DNA of 64,000 nucleotides from Chitinophagales bacterium (lineage in GTDB: Bacteria > Bacteroidota > Bacteroidia > Chitinophagales > CAIOSU01), in the NCBI GenBank assembly GCA_026003335.1, contig BPHB01000002.1, positions 983,363 through 1,047,362 on the forward strand. The letters run 5' to 3'. How positions within the stretch are numbered: the stretch's first letter is position 1; each line of letters opens with the position of its first letter. The notes below the pieces were generated by a model. The model had not been told where the DNA came from, ran no database searches, and saw only the letters and a list, made by a program, of their open reading frames with translations. The position numbers were made by a program, and so were the translations under genes. This document shows, in pieces, positions 16,510-24,000 of this stretch.

Positions 16510-17100
16510 ATGGCTGACTCAAAAGTTGCATTGAAGGCCTTTTTCAATCAGATTGTCAAACTTACCGATGAAGAAGCCGAAGACATCAGCAGATATTTCA
16601 AGCCCCTTACGCTGAAAGAGGGTCGGTTTCTGGTAGAAAAGGGAGAGGTCTGCAACCGCATAGCATTTATCCGGAAAGGATTTATGCGTGCTTTTTATGA
16701 AATCAATGATGAGGTGGAAGTCACCAAGTATATCCAGCCCAAACATACCCTTATCACTGCTTTTACAAGTTTCATTTCCCGTCAACCTTCGGAAGAATAT
16801 ATTCAGGCATTAACTGACTGCGATCTCTGGGTAATTGACTATAAAAGCATGCAGCACCTGTATGCCAAGTATCCCAAATGGCAGGAGTTGGGCCGCATCA
16901 TCATGGAACAGATTTATCAGTATATGGAAAAGCGCATTCTTTCTTTTCTGACGTTAAATGCGGAGCAGCGCTATAAGAGTTTGCTTGAAGAAAATCCACG
17001 CCTTATTCAGGATGTCCCTTTGCGGTATATCGCATCCATGCTTGGCATCACTCCGGAAACGCTTTCCCGCATCAGGCAAAAAGTGCATCAGCCCGCCTGA
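16510..17100 (+). CDS. Crp/Fnr family transcriptional regulator
   Basis: A 196-residue regulator with an N-terminal cyclic-nucleotide-binding-like beta roll (about 25-120: L-K-E-G-R-F-L-V-E-K-G-E-V-C-N-R-I-A-F-I) and a C-terminal winged helix whose recognition helix is near I-A-S-M-L-G-I-T-P-E-T-L-S-R-I-R. The phosphate-binding cassette for cAMP (G-E-x-x-x-R-x-A-x) is not present, so a different or no ligand is likely. There is no Cys cluster for an Fnr-type iron-sulphur centre. This short type is common in Bacteroidota. The next gene starts only 12 bases after its stop, so the two may form a transcript. Confidence 0.88.
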   Translation: MADSKVALKAFFNQIVKLTDEEAEDISRYFKPLTLKEGRFLVEKGEVCNRIAFIRKGFMRAFYEINDEVEVTKYIQPKHTLITAFTSFISRQPSEEYIQALTDCDLWVIDYKSMQHLYAKYPKWQELGRIIMEQIYQYMEKRILSFLTLNAEQRYKSLLEENPRLIQDVPLRYIASMLGITPETLSRIRQKVHQPA

Positions 17101-17112
17101 TATATACCCCAG

Positions 17113-18051
17113 ATGTATCCTTACATTAGAGTAACCACACCCCTATTGATTGCCTGCTTTGGGGCAAACTTTCGTGCTGGCATGGCCTTGCTTTTTTCGG
17201 TGAGTGTTTTAACGTCTGCTTCAGCCCAAGGGCTTACTCCGAAAGAAATCTGCAAACTGGACCCCCACCTGCAGGAGACGTCCGGCCTGGTGATAACCGG
17301 TTCAAAAATCTGGACCCATAATGACAGCGGCAATCCGCCCGTACTCTACGGAATGAATGAAAGCTGTCGCGTGACGAACATTCTTTATTTGAATGCAAAA
17401 AATACCGACTGGGAAGAAATCACAAAAGATGAAGAAGGAAGCATTTACATCGGGGATTTTGGAAATGGCGGCAACAACAGACGCGACCTGCGCATATATA
17501 AGATTCCTGATCCGGCTACCATTAGCGGTACAATTGTGCAACCGGAAATCATTCAGTTCTCCTATGCCGACCAGCGAAGATTCCCTCCGCTGCCATCCAA
17601 TCAGAATTATGATATGGAGGCAATGATATATTACAAAGGCAACCTCTACCTATTCAGCAAAAACCGAACGGAGCCATTCAATGGCTACACCAAGTTATAC
17701 CGCTTGCCTGCACGACCGGGCACCCACGTAGCCGAACTGTTGGACAGCATCTACCTTGGCCCGCCCCCCATGATGCAAAGCTGGGTAACTGCTGCCGCAC
17801 TCAGTCCGGATAAAACCAAACTGGCGCTCCTTTCCTCTGACAGGATATGGCTCTTCACCTGTTTTACGGATGATCGGTTTTTTTCTGGTAAGATGAAGAC
17901 AATTGAGCTAACATCATTTACCCAGAAAGAAGCGGTGTGCTTTAAAAATAACTACGAATTGCTGATAACCGATGAACTGAGCAATAAAGTTTTCGGGGGA
18001 CGACTTTATAGTCTTGATTTGAGACAAGTTGTTTTTGATCCTTGTCCTTAA
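17113..18051 (+). CDS. Secreted beta-propeller-like protein of unknown function
   Basis: A 312-residue protein whose hydrophobic segment MALLFSVSVLTSASAQG (residues 24-40) looks like a signal peptide; the start may be ATG 17113 or ATG 17182. The mature part has repeated four-stranded-sheet character with the recurring pattern E-T-S-G-L, W-T-H-N-D-S-G-N-P, D-W-E-E-I, I-Y-I-G-D-F-G-N-G and R-x-D-L-x-I-Y-K-I, then D-M-E-A-M and L-Y-L-F-S-K-N-R. These motifs recur in uncharacterised secreted propeller proteins of Bacteroidota (SdiA-regulated/esterase-like families). No T9SS tail is seen. It may be co-transcribed with the Crp/Fnr gene. Function unknown. Confidence 0.6.
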   Translation: MYPYIRVTTPLLIACFGANFRAGMALLFSVSVLTSASAQGLTPKEICKLDPHLQETSGLVITGSKIWTHNDSGNPPVLYGMNESCRVTNILYLNAKNTDWEEITKDEEGSIYIGDFGNGGNNRRDLRIYKIPDPATISGTIVQPEIIQFSYADQRRFPPLPSNQNYDMEAMIYYKGNLYLFSKNRTEPFNGYTKLYRLPARPGTHVAELLDSIYLGPPPMMQSWVTAAALSPDKTKLALLSSDRIWLFTCFTDDRFFSGKMKTIELTSFTQKEAVCFKNNYELLITDELSNKVFGGRLYSLDLRQVVFDPCP

Positions 18052-18057
18052 GCTGAA

Positions 18058-21000
18058 CTATCGTATGAGCGTCAGGCTGCCTTTTCGATGCTGCAGGTAG
18101 GATGGTGGAATGTTTACCCGCTCTATAAATTTGATGTCAAGATAATAGACGTATACTCCAGGCATCATGAGCTCTCCGTGGTATGTACCGTCCCATCCTA
18201 CTGAGGGATCACGGGATTCAAAAAGCTTTTCTCCCCAGCGGTCAAATATCAGCAATCTGAAGGAAGCGTAGTCGGTCAATTCTACACGGAACACATCATT
18301 ATGGTTATCACCGTTGGGGGAAAATGCATTCGGCACATAAAATATCGGATCAATATCACCCGAAGGATTTACAGGATTCAGTACATCCAGGAAGACGCTG
18401 ATTGTATCGCTGCAGCCATATGCATCCGTAGCAATAACCATATAAAAAGTGTCCCTAAGTGGGGTGATATATGGGGTAGGACAATCCGAGCAGCTCAATC
18501 CCACAGCCGGTATCCATTGGTAGGAAAGCTGTACCCCCGAATCGCTCAGCACCTGCACCTGCACACTTTCTCCGCGCTGCAGCGTAGAGTCATACGGCAA
18601 TACATACAAGTTGATAGAAGGATAGCTATATACTGCATACCACACCGAGGCGGTGCATCCTGCATCATCTGTAACAGAAAGCTCATAAAGCCCCACGCCC
18701 GCGGTTATGGCAGAAGCGGTCTCCCCTCCGGGCATCCACAAATAGGTTTCATAACCACCGCCTCCATGCAGAATCGTTTCTTCGCCATCGCAGATAAAAG
18801 TGGTATCTCCCACCAGTTCAGATAGCCTGACAGACAAATGTAAAATCACGGTGCTGTCGCAGCCAGCTGAAGAGGTTAGCACTTCTGTATAAGTACCCGA
18901 AGTAGTTTGATATGCTCCTGCAACAAAAAGGCTATCGCCAAGGCAGAGAAATGTATCCACAACAGTAGTAACTGCAGGCATCACCGAGAGTTCTGTTACC
19001 ACTATACTGTCGCACCCACTGGCTGTCGTAAGGGTATCGTAATAATTACCAGGGGTTGTCTGCAACGCCCCTCCGGCATAATAACTTTCTCCTTCACAAA
19101 TGGTAGCAGAAATGTTAGCATAGTAAGCAGTCACAAAACTGAGGGTAGTTTCAATGATGCTGTCACAGCCCCCTGATGCCACGAGTGAATCTATATAGAT
19201 CCCATCAGTATGCTGATACGCTCCTCCGGCATAAAAACTATCGGAATGACACAAGGTGAAGTCTTGCTGCACAAAATAGAAATTCACCACATCCAGATCG
19301 GTTTGAATGACGCTGTCACAACCAGCTGCAGTAACCAAAGAATCATAATATATCCCTGAAACTGTCTGATAAACACCTCCCGCTAAAAGGCTATCCCCAG
19401 CACAAATGGTTGCCTGGCGATGTATATGATAAGCCGGATGCACAATAAGGATTGTTTCAAGCAGGCTATCGCAGCCATTGAGTGCTGACAGGGTATCGTA
19501 ATAAGTGCCCGAAATATTTTGGTAGCTCCCTCCGGCATATACAGAGTCGTTTCCGCAAATAGTTATTGTTCTGGAGGAAACTGTCACCGGCAACACAGTT
19601 AAATGGGTTTGTACAATACTGTCGCACCCTCCTGAAGTAACCAATGAATCGGTATATACTCCTGAAGTATTTTGAAAACCTCCACCGGCATAGTAGGTTT
19701 CATTGCTGCATATAGTTACATCATTTACCACATGATATGCTGTAACCACACTCAGCTGGGTTTCTATAATACTGTCACAATTCTGGGATGAAATCAGGGT
19801 ATCATAATATATCCCCGGCACGTTCTGATAGGCTCCACCCACCCAAAGGCTATCTCCCGCGCAAATCGTGGCTGTTCTTGTTTCCAGTACATAGGAGACA
19901 AAAGTCAAATCGGTGATAACTACACTATCGCAACCGTTATTGGCAACAAGGGTATCGTAATATGTCCCTGAAATAGTTTGGTTAGCCCCTCCTACGTAGT
20001 AGCTCTGCTCACAGGTGGATACATTTACCTGATGGGATATTAACGGGGGCTCATTGATTGAAATACTGAGTGTGGCTACACATCCGCTATCATCGCTCAC
20101 CGTCAATGTATAGCTGCCTGCCACCAATCCGTTCTGGTCTTCACTCACCGCTCCATCGCTCCAATTGTAACTGTAAGGGGGCGTGCCCCCGCTGACCGTC
20201 ACATCTATGCTCCCGCTGTTGCCCCCGTGACACCCTACATCTACCTGCGTGCTGCTGACCTGCAAGGGCGCTGGCTCGCTGATGGTCACATTTAGCGTGG
20301 CTACACATCCGCTGTCATCGCTCACCGTCAATGTATAGCTGCCTGCCACCAATCCGCTCTGGTCTTCACTCACCGCTCCATCGCTCCAATTGTAACTGTA
20401 TGGGGGCGTGCCCCCGCTGACCGTCACATCTATGCTCCCGCTGTTGCCCCCGTGACACCCTACATCTACCTGCGTGCTGCTGACCTGCAAGGGCGCTGGC
20501 TCGCTGATGGTCACATTTAGCGTGGCTACACATCCGCTGTCATCGCTCACCGTCAATGTATAGCTGCCTGCCACCAATCCGCTCTGGTCTTCACTCACCG
20601 CTCCATCGCTCCAATTGTAACTGTATGGGGGCGTGCCCCCGCTGACCGTCACATCTATGCTCCCACTGTTGCCCCCGTGACATCCTACATCTACCTGCGT
20701 GCTGCTGACCTGCAAGGGCGCTGGCTCGCTGATGGTCCACATGAGGGAGCCGGTGCATGCATAAGCATCAGATACAGTAAGACTGTATGTTCCTGCAGGG
20801 AGATTACTTAAATCTTCGCTTAACGATCCGGTATTCCATAAGTATTGATAAGGTGGCACACCTCCCCCTACGGTTATATTAATGAATCCGGAAGAATCAC
20901 TGTAGCACCTGACATCCTGGTGTATACTGTTTATCGTCAGACCCGGAAGCAGCGTTAGCGTTACAGATAGTGTATCCATACACCCTTGAGCATCCACAAT

Positions 21001-24000
21001 GGTAAGTCCGTAGGTGCCTACAGACAAAGAGCTAATATCTTCAGTAGTATCCCCATTGCTCCATATAAAAGAATAAGGAGGCGTCCCCCCGGTTGTGGTA
21101 ACGTCAATAGAACCAGAAGGAGCATTCAGACATGCCACATCATTATGTATTTCACTCACTTGTAAAGGCGTTGGCTCGCTGATGGTCACATTCAGCGTGG
21201 CTACACATCCGCTGTCATCGCTCACCGTCAATGTATAGCTGCCTGCCACCAATCCGTTCTGGTCTTCACTCACCGCTCCATTGCTCCAATTGTAACTGTA
21301 TGGGGGCGTGCCCCCGCTGACCGTCACATCTATGCTCCCGCTGTTGCCCCCGTGACATCCTACATCTACCTGCGTGCTGCTGACCTGCAAGGGCGTTGGC
21401 TCGCTGATGGTCACATTTAGCGTGGCTACACATCCGCTGTCATCGCTCACCGTCAATGTATAATTGCCTGCCACCAATCCGCTCTGGTCTTCACTCACCG
21501 CTCCATCGCTCCAATTGTAACTGTAAGGGGGCGTGCCCCCGCTGACCGTCACATCTATGCTCCCGCTGTTGCCCCCGTGACACCCTACATCTACCTGCGT
21601 GCTGCTGACCTGCAAGGGCGCTGGCTCGCTGATGGTCACATTTAGCGTGGCTACACATCCGCTGTCATCGCTCACCGTCAATGTATAGCTGCCTGCCACC
21701 AATCCGCTCTGGTCTTCACTCACCGCTCCATCGCTCCAATTGTAACTGTAAGGGGGCGTGCCCCCGCTGACCGTCACATCTATGCTCCCGCTGTTGCCCC
21801 CGTGACATCCTACATCTGCCTGCGTGCTGCTGACCTGCAAGGGCGTTGGCTCGCTGATGGTCACATTCAGCGTGGCTACACATCCGCTGTCATCGCTCAC
21901 CGTCAATGTATAGCTGCCTGCCACCAATCCGCTCTGGTCTTCACTCACCGCTCCATCGCTCCAATTGTAACTGTAAGGGGGCGTGCCCCCGCTGACCGTC
22001 ACATCTATGCTCCCACTGTTGCCCCCGTGACATCCTACATCTACCTGCGTGCTGCTGACCTGCAAGGGCGCTGGCTCGCTGATTGTCACATTCAGCGTGG
22101 CTACACATCCGCTGTCATCGCTCACCGTCAATGTATAACTGCCTGCCACCAATCCGTTCTGGTCTTCACTCACCGCTCCATTGCTCCAATTGTAACTGTA
22201 AGGGGGCGTGCCCCCGCTGACCGTCACATCTATGCTCCCACTGTTGCCCCCGTGACATCCTACATCTACCTGCGTGCTGCTGACCTGCAAGGGCGCTGGC
22301 TCGCTGATGGTCACATTCAGCGTGGCTACACATCCGCTGTCATCGCTCACCGTCAATGTATAGCTGCCTGCCACCAATCCGCTCTGGTCTTCACTCACCG
22401 CTCCATCGCTCCAATTGTAACTGTAAGGGGGCGTGCCCCCGCTGACCGTCACATCTATGCTCCCACTGTTGCCCCCGTGACACCCTACATCTACCTGCGT
22501 GCTGCTGACCTGCAAGGGCGTTGGCTCGCTGATGGTCACATTCAGCGTGGCTACACATCCGCTGTCATCGCTCACCGTCAATGTATAGCTGCCTGCCACC
22601 AATCCGCTCTGGTCTTCACTCACCGCTCCATCGCTCCAATTGTAACTGTAAGGGGGCGTGCCCCCGCTGACCGTCACATCTATGCTCCCACTGTTGCCCC
22701 CGTGACACCCTACATCTACCTGCGTGCTGCTGACCTGCAAGGGCGCTGGCTCGCTGATGGTCACATTCAGCGTGGCTACACATCCGCTGTCATCGCTCAC
22801 CGTCAATGTATAGCTGCCTGCCACCAATCCGCTCTGGTCTTCACTCACCGCTCCATTGCTCCAATTGTAACTGTAAGGGGGCGTGCCCCCGCTGACCGTC
22901 ACATCTATGCTCCCGCTGTTGCCCCCGTGACACCCTACATCTACCTGCGTGCTGCTGACCTGCAGGGGCGCTGGCTCGCTCAGGACAATGGCTGCAGAAG
23001 CCTGGCATCCGTTCGTATCCGTAACGGTAACAGTATAACTACCAGGCGCCAGATTCTGCTGATGCCCGAAAGGAGGCAGTCCTCCACTCCATAGGAAGCC
23101 ATACGCTGGCGTGCCCCCGGCTATGGACAGGTTTATACTTCCATCGTTTGCTCCGAAGCAGGAAATGCCCGTGCTTTCAGCAAGGAGAATAAGAGAGTCG
23201 GGCTGTGTCAGAATGATACTATCTCTGACCGAACAACCACTCACGGTGTCCGTGACGAAAACATAGTATGTATCGGCCGGAATATTGAACAGATCTTCCA
23301 CGAAAACAATGTTACCCGGCAACCACTCATAGACAAAAGGCGGAGTGCCGTTGGTAACGGTTAAATCAACAGAGCCATCGCTGGCGCCAAAGCAGCTTAC
23401 GTTCCAACCTCCCGGATACACGGATGGAGTAAGAGAAGTCAGCAGTGGAGGCGGATTTAAATTCAGAGTAACAACGGATGATGCAGTACAGCCGTTTTGG
23501 TCGCTTACAGTTACCGAGTAAGTACCTAGTGGCAAACCAATTGCTGTGGATGATATTTGCCCGTTACTCCAGCTGTAGGCAAACGGAGCTCTTCCTCCGG
23601 ATACAGAAGTAAATATCTGCCCATTGGTATAATTATGGCAGGATACATGATATCCGTTGGCATAGACATAAGGTGTGAGCGAAACACTGAGGGGTCCGGG
23701 CTCGGTGATATTCACAGAAGTAGAGGCTGTACACCCATTGGCATCCGTTACGGTAACCGTATATGTGCCGGCAGACAGGTTGCTAAGATTTTGGGTGGTG
23801 TAGGCTCCGTTATTCCATGAAAAATTCAGCGGAGGAGTCCCTCCGCTTACGGAGAGGTTAATATGGCCGTCCTGGGCTCCGAAACAGCTAATATCCTGAT
23901 ATGTTCGGGATATGGTTATAGAGGTAAGGGAGGAGACGGTGACCTGTCTCGGTCCGGAGGAACAGCCGTTAGCGTCTCTCACTTCCACAGAATAGGTGCC

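Noticed and set aside
20041-22970. Regular direct repeats that might suggest a CRISPR array
   Set aside because: Units are 225 bases, contiguous, and encode protein repeats. There are no short repeats with unique spacers and no cas genes.
21802-23094. 430-codon open frame on the plus strand with its own internal repeats
   Set aside because: It is the antisense shadow of the SprB array. The 225-base period is a multiple of three, so one stop-free unit gives a long stop-free frame. It has no family similarity or start signal.
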